NCBI GenBank assembly: GCA_023137075.1
Contig: JAGLQA010000061.1
Span: 1 to 27,754 of the forward strand
Length of the DNA stretch: 27,754 bases
Origin: Candidatus Aminicenantota bacterium
Lineage (GTDB): Bacteria; Acidobacteriota; Aminicenantia; UBA2199
Direction of reading: 5' to 3'
Shown: piece after piece, positions 15,505 to 22,473 of the stretch
Numbering within the stretch: the stretch's first letter is position 1
How the letters are laid out: the number at the start of each line of letters is the position of its first letter
Made by a program: the position numbers and the translations under genes
The notes under the pieces: generated by a model
Database searches by the model: none
The model's input: the letters and a program-made list of their open reading frames with translations, nothing else
What the model was told of the DNA's origin: nothing

Positions 15505-15872
15505 CCCCGCGGCGCGGATTTATGTTTGAGAAAAAAATACGATTAGAAAAAAATTTTTTAGATTACGTCCCGGTCAGGAAGGTTGAATGGGAACGGGATG
15601 AGCAGGGTAAAGTTTATCTAAAAAAAGAGAAAACCCGAAATAAATTAATGAAAAAAATCATCGATTTGTTCAACAGGAGTCATTTTATTAACCTTCATCT
15701 CGACCAATTGGGAACTTCCGCCTGGCTGTTAATCGATGGAAAACGGAAGGTCCGCGAGATAAGCGAGATGATGAAATCGGAATTCAGCGAGGATTTGCAG
15801 CAATTAGAAGAAAGGCTCGGCTTCTTTTTTGTCTTACTGAAAAAAAATAACTTTATAGATTTGACACAATAG
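15501..15872 (+). CDS. PqqD-like small protein
   Basis: Up to 123 residues. The C-terminal part resembles the PqqD fold: an aromatic/aliphatic strand followed by LGTSAWLLIDGKRKVREISE, then a leucine-rich helix and the final segment LKKNNFIDL. In PQQ and other RiPP pathways PqqD-type domains bind the precursor peptide for a radical SAM enzyme, but no such pathway is seen here and the role is unknown. The gene starts at TTG 15501 inside the ftsX stop; an ATG at 15522 (residue 8) gives an equally plausible shorter form. It may serve envelope or division functions by location. Confidence 0.65.
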   Translation: MTPRRGFMFEKKIRLEKNFLDYVPVRKVEWERDEQGKVYLKKEKTRNKLMKKIIDLFNRSHFINLHLDQLGTSAWLLIDGKRKVREISEMMKSEFSEDLQQLEERLGFFFVLLKKNNFIDLTQ

Positions 15873-15885
15873 CGGTTCATATATT

Positions 15886-16758
15886 ATGATAAACCAAATG
15901 GATAAAAAAAAGATCCTTTATTTTTGTATCATTTTCCTGTTATTCTTCCACCTGGTCCCTGCCGTCCAATCCCCGGAAGATTCACAAGGTGGGGAGGAAA
16001 AAAAGAAATCTTCCTTTTTCAAAAATTTATTCGAAGATGAATGGCAGATTTTAACCTCTCCGTTCCGGATAAAGGGGAAAAGCCTGCTGACCTGGGGAAG
16101 CGCCGCTTTGATAACGGCTGTGCTGATTCACAATGACGAAGAAATGTACCGCGGCGCAAAGAACTACCAGGAAAAGAACGAATGGGTAAGCGATTTAAGT
16201 CCTAAATTGCGACCTTTAGGCAACGGGACGATAAACCTGGGAGTGGCCGGGTGTTTTTATATATGCGGAGTTATTTTCAAAGATAAGAAGGCCCGGAAAA
16301 CAGCGGAGTTGTCCTTAATGAGCCTGGTTCATGCCGGTGTGGTTGTGCAATTGCTAAAGCATCTTACCGGGAGGAAGAGACCCGAAGCCGCCCCTGTCGG
16401 CGAAGACCACTGGGAAGGTCCGGCGGGGTTTTTCAAGAGGTATAAAGATCATCGGGATATGTATTACGACGCCTTCCCTTCGGGGCATACTATCACGGCC
16501 TGGAGCATTGCCACGGTGATTGCAAAGATGTATAACAAGTCGGTTGTTGTGCCCGCTCTTTGTTACTCCCTGGCCACAATGGCCGGTTTATCGAATGTTA
16601 CGGAAGATAAACACTGGTTCTCCGATGTATTTGCCGGTGCGGCGCTCGGGTATGCGATCGGGAATTTTGTCGTAAAGACACGGTGGCGGAATATAAGCAT
16701 CCTTCCCTTTGCGCAGCATGGCAAAGTGGGTTTGTCTTTGAATTACTCATTTAATTAA
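15886..16758 (+). CDS. PAP2-family membrane phosphatase
   Basis: A 290-residue lipid or prenyl phosphatase-type protein. An N-terminal hydrophobic segment (about 8-27) looks like a signal or anchor, and further hydrophobic helices follow. The three PAP2 motifs are K158-x5-R164-P165, P198-SGH201 and S236-N237-x5-H243-x3-D247. In the third motif the usual arginine after serine is asparagine. The catalytic histidine and aspartate and the PSGH histidine remain, so activity is plausible but altered. Substrates in the family include undecaprenyl pyrophosphate and phosphatidic acid. The ATG at 15886 is used; a second ATG at 15898 is also possible and neither has a strong ribosome-binding site. It is the last gene of the group that starts at the transketolase. 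Confidence 0.82.
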   Translation: MINQMDKKKILYFCIIFLLFFHLVPAVQSPEDSQGGEEKKKSSFFKNLFEDEWQILTSPFRIKGKSLLTWGSAALITAVLIHNDEEMYRGAKNYQEKNEWVSDLSPKLRPLGNGTINLGVAGCFYICGVIFKDKKARKTAELSLMSLVHAGVVVQLLKHLTGRKRPEAAPVGEDHWEGPAGFFKRYKDHRDMYYDAFPSGHTITAWSIATVIAKMYNKSVVVPALCYSLATMAGLSNVTEDKHWFSDVFAGAALGYAIGNFVVKTRWRNISILPFAQHGKVGLSLNYSFN

Positions 16759-16795
16759 CAACAAGCGATATATTTGTTTTTACTATAAATTTATA

Positions 16796-16825
16796 TTGAT
16801 TACAATAGCATGTTCGTGTTATAAT
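16796..16825 (+). promoter_or_regulatory. Distal promoter of the signalling cluster
   Basis: TTGATT (16796-16801), 18 bases, extended -10 TGT-TATAAT (16817-16825). A transcript from here would run through the inverted repeat at 16870-16911 before reaching the response regulator gene. Confidence 0.5.
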
Positions 16826-16869
16826 GCTTTTTTGCGGTTAAGATAAAAAAATAAGCGCAAAAGTGTTGT

Positions 16870-16921
16870 CTGGCAATAAATGGGCGACTTCGCTGTGAAG
16901 GAAGTTGCCAGGGATTTTATT
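16870..16921 (+). terminator. Possible terminator or structured leader
   Basis: CTGGCAA (16870-16876) pairs with TTGCCAG (16905-16911), with an inner stem CTTC/GAAG (16888-16891 with 16897-16900), followed by a T-rich stretch. It could end transcripts from the PAP2 gene or act on transcripts from the promoter just upstream. The T tract is interrupted, so this is tentative. Confidence 0.35.
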
Positions 16922-16924
16922 TAG

Positions 16925-16954
16925 TTGATAATACCGGTGAGTTCATGGTATAAT
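16925..16954 (+). promoter_or_regulatory. Proximal promoter of the signalling cluster
   Basis: TTGATA (16925-16930), 18 bases, extended -10 TGG-TATAAT (16946-16954). It has the same architecture as the distal promoter; the transcription start would be near 16961. Confidence 0.65.
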
Positions 16955-16969
16955 ACATTTGCAGGAATA

Positions 16970-17020
16970 ATGAAGAAACGTAACGATTTCGCGGCCGAAA
17001 ATAATAGTGAGGCAGGATGA
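16970..17020 (+). CDS. Possible 16-codon upstream ORF
   Basis: ATG at 16970 opens a 16-residue frame beginning MKKRNDFAAE whose TGA overlaps the response regulator ATG (ATGA). A short AGGA lies just before it. If translated it could couple to the downstream gene; a chance ORF is equally likely. Confidence 0.2.
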   Translation: MKKRNDFAAENNSEAG

Positions 17021-17469
17021 ACCAGGAAGTTTGCATTCTACTTGCGGAAGACGATATGGGACATGCCGAACTGATACGAAAAAATGTGATTCGTGCCGGC
17101 ATTTCGAATAAAATTTTTCATTTCAAGGATGGCCAGCAATTACTCGATTTTTTATTCCGGGAAGAGAATGCGCCACATCGCAAATCTGAAATTTCATACT
17201 TGATATTACTGGACATCCGGATGCCCAAGGTGGATGGCATCGAGACTTTAAAACAGATTAAAAGTCATCCGGAACTCAAAAAAATTCCGATCATTATGCT
17301 GACGACTACCGACGATCCACGGGAAGTTGAAACCTGCCACAAATACGGCTGCAGCAACTATATAACAAAACCGGTTAATTACGAACGATTTGTAGATGTG
17401 ATCAAAACATTGGGGTTTTATTTGATGATTGTAAAGGTGCCTGGAATCAAAGGAGACATTGGCCAATGA
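17017..17469 (+). CDS. Single-domain response regulator (Rcp1-like)
   Basis: A 150-residue receiver domain with no output domain. The acidic pair is E11-D12-D13, the phosphorylated residue is Asp66 in LILLDIRMPKVDG, the switch threonines are in MLTTTDDP and the conserved lysine is Lys118 in YITKPVNY. The insert DFLFREENAPH and DDPREVETCHKYGCSNY are features of Rcp1-type regulators, which receive phosphate from kinases with a SHDLRSPL-type H box. The gene precedes the hybrid kinase and its stop overlaps that gene's start by four bases. A second copy with 100 of 149 identical residues lies at 19454. It probably passes phosphate within a relay or competes for it. Confidence 0.92.
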   Translation: MNQEVCILLAEDDMGHAELIRKNVIRAGISNKIFHFKDGQQLLDFLFREENAPHRKSEISYLILLDIRMPKVDGIETLKQIKSHPELKKIPIIMLTTTDDPREVETCHKYGCSNYITKPVNYERFVDVIKTLGFYLMIVKVPGIKGDIGQ

Positions 17470-19415
17470 TTGACGTGGAAGAAAAGGTTAATGAAATAGA
17501 ACGATTATATACCATCCTCGTAGTCGAGGATGATAAAGGCCTGAAGCGCCTGATTCAAAAAAGATTGGGTAGAGACGGTTTCAAAGTTAAACTCACGGCG
17601 ACGGGCAAAGATGCGATTGCCTGTGTTGAAAAAGAAGATGATATCCTGCTTTTGCTTGATTACCGGCTGGGCGATATGACCGGGAAAGAGGTTCTCGATT
17701 CCCTGTCCGCCAGAGGATTAGCGGTTCCTTTTATTATCATGACCGGTCACGGCGACGAAAGAATAGCCGTGGAAATGATGAAATTAGGGGCGAAAGACTA
17801 CCTGGTGAAGGATGAGGCATTTATAGACATTTTACCCCGGGTGCTGGAGAATGTTTTAAAGCAATTGTTGACCGAACACAAACTATCCCGGGCCAAAACA
17901 GCACTTCTTGAGAGTGAAAAGCGTTTTCGCTTAATTTTTAACAGCGGCACCGACGCCATTTTTCTCAATGAAGTGGACCTCGGTAAACCGGGCCGTTTTA
18001 CCGAGGTCAATGATATGGCCTGCAAACGGTTGGGATATACCCGGGAAGAATTACTCCGGTTATCGCCGGATGATATCGAAGACGCCGAATGGAAAAAAGA
18101 GCACCAGGTACCCCAAAAGGACTTTCCGGAAAAAAAGGGGATGCTTTACGAGATGCTCCATGTCACAAAAGGAGGGAAAAAGATACCCGTTGAGATTAAT
18201 ACCCACCTGATCGATTTCGCCGGCAAACCGGCTTTTCTCTCCATCTCTCGAGATATCACGAATCGAAAACAATTAGAAGAGCAACTGCGTCAGGCTCAAA
18301 AAATGGAAGCCATCGGCAAATTAGCCGGAGGTGTTGCCCACGATTTCAATAATCTCCTGACCACTATTAATGGATACGCCGAACTACTGCTCTTAAAATT
18401 GGAAGTGGACAGCCCCTTCAGAGATGGCGTAAAAAAGATAAAGAAGTCCGGGGAAAAGGCGGCTTCCTTGACACAACAGTTGTTGACTTTCAGTCGCAAG
18501 CAGGTACTGCAGCCGCGACTGCTTAATCTCAGCAATCTAACAAGGGGCATAGAAAAGATGTTGAAACGGATAATCGGCGATGAGATCGATTTGATTTTAG
18601 AACTTGAACCCGGTTTAATGCAAATGAAAGCAGATCACGACCAGGTGGAACAGATCATCATCAATCTCTCCGTGAATGCCAGTGACGCCATGGGAAAGGG
18701 TGGAAAATTAACGATCAAAACAGAAAACGGTTTTATCGATAAATATTACAGCAGTCTTTTGCAGAATTCCAGGCCCGGAAATTTCGTCTGTCTATCGATT
18801 TCCGATTCGGGAGAGGGTATCGATGACAAAACCCTGCAATATATATTCGAACCCTTTTACTCTACCAAAAAGGTCGGCACCGGTTTAGGACTTTCTGTGG
18901 TTTACGGGATTGTCAAGCAGCATAACGGCTGGATCAATGTGTACAGCAAACCCGGCAAGGGGACGGTTTTCAGAGTTTATTTTCCAGCCGCTTCCGACGG
19001 GGACGAAGATAAGAACAAACAGGTAGTATCATTAAAAAACCTGAAAGGAAAGGGAGAGAAAATTCTTCTGGTTGATGATGAAGAAGGTATTCGCAAAAAT
19101 ACGGCCGAATACCTGCGAAATTACGGTTATAATGTGACGGAAGCGGTGAATGTGAGAGAAGCCGCGGAAATATTTAAAGGTGAACAGGGAGATTACCGGT
19201 TATGTTTCAGTAACATCGAACTGCCGGACAAATCCGGGGCAGAACTGGCTGAAGAACTCAAGGCCATGAAACCGGGTATAAAAATCCTGTTCAGCAGCGG
19301 GTATACGGTGAAACAGCTTCGAAGTTTTGATATTGGCGAGAACGAATACGCTTTCCTGCAGAAACCCCATTCCCTGGCAGAGTTACTTACCCGGATAAAA
19401 GAATTATTAAAATAA
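17466..19415 (+). CDS. Hybrid histidine kinase REC-PAS-HisKA-HATPase-REC
   Basis: A 649-residue soluble kinase without membrane segments. Domains: an N-terminal receiver (about 16-130; acidic E21-D22-D23, phosphoacceptor Asp65, Lys115), a PAS sensor (about 150-265), a dimerisation domain with His292 in GGVAHDFNNLL, an ATPase domain (about 390-505; N box, DSGEGID, GTGLGLSVVYG), and a second receiver (about 532-647). In the second receiver the phosphoacceptor position reads FSN583IELP in place of the usual Asp, although its acidic pair VDDE and lysine are kept, so it probably cannot be phosphorylated in the normal way. Input would enter through the first receiver. The gene overlaps the upstream response regulator by four bases. 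Confidence 0.92.
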   Translation: MIDVEEKVNEIERLYTILVVEDDKGLKRLIQKRLGRDGFKVKLTATGKDAIACVEKEDDILLLLDYRLGDMTGKEVLDSLSARGLAVPFIIMTGHGDERIAVEMMKLGAKDYLVKDEAFIDILPRVLENVLKQLLTEHKLSRAKTALLESEKRFRLIFNSGTDAIFLNEVDLGKPGRFTEVNDMACKRLGYTREELLRLSPDDIEDAEWKKEHQVPQKDFPEKKGMLYEMLHVTKGGKKIPVEINTHLIDFAGKPAFLSISRDITNRKQLEEQLRQAQKMEAIGKLAGGVAHDFNNLLTTINGYAELLLLKLEVDSPFRDGVKKIKKSGEKAASLTQQLLTFSRKQVLQPRLLNLSNLTRGIEKMLKRIIGDEIDLILELEPGLMQMKADHDQVEQIIINLSVNASDAMGKGGKLTIKTENGFIDKYYSSLLQNSRPGNFVCLSISDSGEGIDDKTLQYIFEPFYSTKKVGTGLGLSVVYGIVKQHNGWINVYSKPGKGTVFRVYFPAASDGDEDKNKQVVSLKNLKGKGEKILLVDDEEGIRKNTAEYLRNYGYNVTEAVNVREAAEIFKGEQGDYRLCFSNIELPDKSGAELAEELKAMKPGIKILFSSGYTVKQLRSFDIGENEYAFLQKPHSLAELLTRIKELLK

Positions 19416-19453
19416 CATGTATCTATAAAATAGGGGGAAAATGGAGGTGCCCG

Positions 19454-19903
19454 TTGAAAAAAGAGGTTAACATTTTGATTGCGGAAGATGATATGGGGCA
19501 TGCGGCCTTGATCCGCAAAAACCTGGTGCGTTCGGGAATCACAAATTCCATCATTCATTTCAAAGATGGGCAAGAGATACTGGATTTTCTTTTTAAAACG
19601 GGTGGAAAGCCTCACCGTGAATCAGGTATTTCCTATCTTTTATTATTGGATATTCGCATGCCGAAAGTCGATGGGGTGGAAGTTCTCAGGCGTCTAAAGG
19701 AAGATAAAGAACTAAAAAAGATCCCGGTGATTATGATAACCACCACCGACGATCCCCGGGAAGTTGAAAAATGCCACGAGTTCGGCTGCAGTAACTATAT
19801 CACCAAACCGGTCGATTATGAAAAGTTTGTCGAATCGATAAAAAAGTTGGGTTATTTTCTCATGGTCGTTGAAATACCCGCAATAAACGGAGGCGCGAAT
19901 TAA
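19454..19903 (+). CDS. Single-domain response regulator, second copy
   Basis: A 149-residue receiver closely related to the one at 17017 (100 identical of 149 positions by eye, no gaps before the tail). Asp66 in LLLLDIRMPKVDG, the TTTDDPREVE switch and Lys118 in YITKPVDY are intact. The start is TTG at 19454, chosen because GGAGG lies six bases upstream and the nearby ATG at 19441 is in another frame that stops quickly. It stands directly upstream of the YfiR-like gene and the CHASE8-like kinase. That kinase has an H box of the type that pairs with Rcp1-like regulators, so this is its most probable target. Confidence 0.92.
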   Translation: MKKEVNILIAEDDMGHAALIRKNLVRSGITNSIIHFKDGQEILDFLFKTGGKPHRESGISYLLLLDIRMPKVDGVEVLRRLKEDKELKKIPVIMITTTDDPREVEKCHEFGCSNYITKPVDYEKFVESIKKLGYFLMVVEIPAINGGAN

Positions 19904-19930
19904 TTTCGGTCGTTAAAGGAAAAAAACCTG

Positions 19931-20476
19931 ATGTCAAAACGAAAATTTGGGCTTATTTTGCTATTCGTATTTTCTGCCTGGGTCACTCAGGTCCAGGCCG
20001 GGGCTAGCGAGGAATATGAATTAAAGGCATCTATGATCAGGCTTTTACCCATGCATATTGATTGGCCGGAGAATTCGGACCTGCATGATGAGCTAAAACC
20101 CTTTGTTATCGCGGTAATCGGCAAAAACCCCTTTGGTTCCATTTTAGGAGAAATCCTAAAAAAAACTACCCTAAAAAACAAGAAAGTAAAAATCCGTTAT
20201 ATATCAGGTGTGGAAGATATTGCCGGTTCGGGCTGTCATCTTTTGTTCATCTCTAAGATCAGTAAGAAAAAGCTTTCCGAGATAATAGCCGTTGCCGGAG
20301 ATAAACCCATCCTGACGCTCGCCGACAGAAAAGGTTGTGCCGAGATGGGCGTTCATATAAATTTTCTTGTAAAGGAAAATAAACTGCGTTTTGAGATAAA
20401 CCGGCAGGCCCTACGGCAGTCGGGTCTCATGATCAATTACCATCTCCTGCAATTGGCGGATAGGATTATCAATTAA
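19931..20476 (+). CDS. YfiR-family periplasmic protein
   Basis: A 181-residue exported protein of the YfiR family (DUF4154). The N-terminus is a typical signal peptide (charged start, hydrophobic core about residues 6-17, cleavage likely near QAGA). The mature part has the family beginning EYELKASMIRLLPMHIDWP and the ending GVHINFLVKENKLRFEINR followed by LMINYHLLQLADRI. In Pseudomonas, YfiR represses the diguanylate cyclase YfiN by binding its periplasmic domain. Here no cyclase follows; the next gene is a kinase with a similar CHASE8-like sensor, so the inferred role is periplasmic control of that kinase. Its stop lies 22 bases before the kinase start. Confidence 0.88.
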   Translation: MSKRKFGLILLFVFSAWVTQVQAGASEEYELKASMIRLLPMHIDWPENSDLHDELKPFVIAVIGKNPFGSILGEILKKTTLKNKKVKIRYISGVEDIAGSGCHLLFISKISKKKLSEIIAVAGDKPILTLADRKGCAEMGVHINFLVKENKLRFEINRQALRQSGLMINYHLLQLADRIIN

Positions 20477-20498
20477 GGGAAGCAGCAAGGATAATGGA

Positions 20499-22040
20499 AT
20501 GGTAAAATTTTTCAAAAACCTGTCAATCAAAAACAAATTAGTATCGATTGTCCTCTTCGTTAGCATACTTGCAATACTAATCGGTTTCACCATTGTCGTG
20601 TACCAGGACATAAAAATCTTCAAACAGGACCTGGTTAATGCCACCAAGATGTCGGCCCAGGTGATGGTTGAGTTCTGCACCACCGGGCTCTCCTTCGGGG
20701 CGGAATATGCAAAGCAAGTCGAAGGTGAGATAAAACGTTTTTTAAAAGCCATGCCCATCATCGAAGCGGGCTGCGTATATGATGAAAAGGGGGAGAAGTA
20801 TGCCTTTTATAAGAAGGCCGGCAGTACCTTCAAACCGGATATGTCTGCCGGAACCGCCGATGAATTCACGCGCTTCGAAGGGGATTTTCTGCATATTTAT
20901 CAACCCATAGTTTCGGAGGGCAGGAAATTGGGTTCGATTTTCCTGCGATCCTCCACATCGCAATTGGATGAGAAAATCAATAAATATATACTGACAATGG
21001 TATTGGTTACGGTGGTTTTGATTGTTCTGTCCTATTTTCTGGCTTTAAGACTGCAGCGGGTTATTTCGAGACCGATTTTACGACTGGCAGGAGTAACCGG
21101 AGACATTTCCCTCCGGGCGGATTATTCGGTGCGGGTGCAGAAAGAAGGCAGCGATGAGATCGGCAAACTCTACGATGGGTTTAACATCATGCTGGAACAG
21201 ATACAACTCCGTGAAAAAGAGAGAGACGAAGCCGAAGCCGCGCGGGAACGGCTCCTTGAAGAATTGGCGGAAAAGAACAAGGAATTGGAACAGGTCGTTT
21301 ATGTCACCTCTCACGATTTGCGGTCTCCTTTAGTGAATATCCAGGGATTTAGCAAGGAGCTTGATTATTCGATCAAAGACCTGTCCCTTTTGCTCAATAT
21401 CGATGAGATTCCCGACGAGGTGAAAGAGAAAATATCCTTAATCATTGAAGAAGATATCCCGGATTCCCTGGAATACATCCTGACCAGCGCGACCAAGATG
21501 GACTCTCTTCTCAACGGCCTGCTCAAACTCTCGCGAGTGGGCCGTTCCGCAGCCACCTTCCAGGACATCGATATGAATGTGCTTATCAAAGAGGTGCAGC
21601 ATGCTTTTGAGTTTCAAATCAAGGAGCAAAAGGCCGCACTGAAAATCGAAGATTTACCCCCCTGTTTCGGCAACGAGATGCAAATCAACCAGGTGTTTTC
21701 AAACCTGTTGAATAATGCCCTGAAATATCTTGACCCGGAAAAAAAAGGATTCATTAAAATCAGCGGCCGGAAAGAAAAAAATCATGTAATTTACTGCGTT
21801 GAAGATAATGGAATCGGGATAGCCTCGGAGCACCAGAAAAAGGTGTTTGAGATATTCCATCGTTTAAATCCCGAAGAGACATCGGGTGAGGGCTTAGGCC
21901 TGACCATTGTGAATAAAATCCTCAGCCGCCATAACGGCCGCATCCGGGTTAACTCGGAACCCGGGAAAGGGAGTGAGTTTTGTGTTAAGCTCCCCGCACC
22001 GGGCGGCGATAAGACAGAAAACAATGAGCCCCCGGTTTAG
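20499..22040 (+). CDS. Sensor histidine kinase with CHASE8-like domain and HAMP
   Basis: A 513-residue membrane kinase. Membrane segments lie at about 13-35 and 164-184, enclosing a periplasmic CHASE8-like domain (MSAQVMVEFC, then AMPIIEAGCVYDEKGEKYAFY-type sequence), the domain type found in YfiN. A HAMP linker (about 185-238), a coiled segment, and the dimerisation domain with His272 in SHDLRSPLVNIQGF follow. The ATPase domain has the N box NLLNNALKYL, VEDNGIGIA and GEGLGLTIV. There is no receiver and no GGDEF domain. Neighbours are a YfiR-like protein (likely input) and an Rcp1-like response regulator (likely output), a compact three-gene signalling module. Confidence 0.9.
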   Translation: MVKFFKNLSIKNKLVSIVLFVSILAILIGFTIVVYQDIKIFKQDLVNATKMSAQVMVEFCTTGLSFGAEYAKQVEGEIKRFLKAMPIIEAGCVYDEKGEKYAFYKKAGSTFKPDMSAGTADEFTRFEGDFLHIYQPIVSEGRKLGSIFLRSSTSQLDEKINKYILTMVLVTVVLIVLSYFLALRLQRVISRPILRLAGVTGDISLRADYSVRVQKEGSDEIGKLYDGFNIMLEQIQLREKERDEAEAARERLLEELAEKNKELEQVVYVTSHDLRSPLVNIQGFSKELDYSIKDLSLLLNIDEIPDEVKEKISLIIEEDIPDSLEYILTSATKMDSLLNGLLKLSRVGRSAATFQDIDMNVLIKEVQHAFEFQIKEQKAALKIEDLPPCFGNEMQINQVFSNLLNNALKYLDPEKKGFIKISGRKEKNHVIYCVEDNGIGIASEHQKKVFEIFHRLNPEETSGEGLGLTIVNKILSRHNGRIRVNSEPGKGSEFCVKLPAPGGDKTENNEPPV

Positions 22041-22151
22041 CATGTACCTTCGCCGTATTTTAAAGGGAGATAGCGGACTACTTCATTATCATAATTTTTA
22101 ATATTAATATTTTTGAGCTGATTGAGAGATGGCAGGCTGTAGTCAGAATCC

Positions 22152-22211
22152 AATTTTCCATAAATTAAGATGGAAAATTAGGGAATTTGCTATAAAATAA
22201 GATAGCAAATT
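22152..22211 (+). repeat. Two tandem hairpins with covarying stems
   Basis: Hairpin 1: AATTTTCCAT (22152-22161), eight-base loop, ATGGAAAATT (22170-22179). Hairpin 2: AATTTGCTAT (22184-22193), eight-base loop, ATAGCAAATT (22202-22211). Both are perfect 10-base-pair stems with near-identical loops (AAATTAAG, AAAATAAG) and both are followed by AGG. The two units differ at two stem positions and both differences are matched on the opposite arm, so pairing is preserved. This is the pattern of a REP-like or functional RNA element. Confidence 0.75.
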
Positions 22212-22217
22212 AGGATA

Positions 22218-22230
22218 GACGCACTGCGTC
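22218..22230. repeat. Palindrome GACGCA-C-TGCGTC
   Basis: A perfect six-base inverted repeat around one central C, seven bases after the second hairpin. It could be a regulator site or part of the same repeated element. Confidence 0.5.
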
Positions 22231-22473
22231 ATCTTTGTTTACGCGACCAAAAAGAATAAACATCTTAGAAATCAAAATTAGAATTGCTGATACGATTATA
22301 TGGGTTTGCGAAAAAAAATATTTTTTTTACCGGTTAAATGTCCGTTTTTGCTGTTTCATCCGTATTACTATTATGATTCCGGGATGAAATATACAAATAC
22401 TGTAAACGTATATAACCAGGTAAATCGAAATGAGCGTGTTAACCGTTAAAAAGTACGATTCGGAGGTGTACAC

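Larger units (their letters stand above)
22041..22473 (+). other. 433-base intergenic stretch with hairpins and palindromes
   Basis: No gene is convincing here. It holds the tandem hairpin pair (22152-22211), an odd-centred palindrome (22218-22230), the AT palindrome AATATTAATATT near 22100, and an inverted repeat TTTCATCC (22354-22361) with GGATGAAA (22382-22389). A weak promoter, TTGCTG (22348-22353), 18 bases and TATGAT (22372-22377), overlaps that last repeat and could drive the VWFA gene. Confidence 0.6.
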
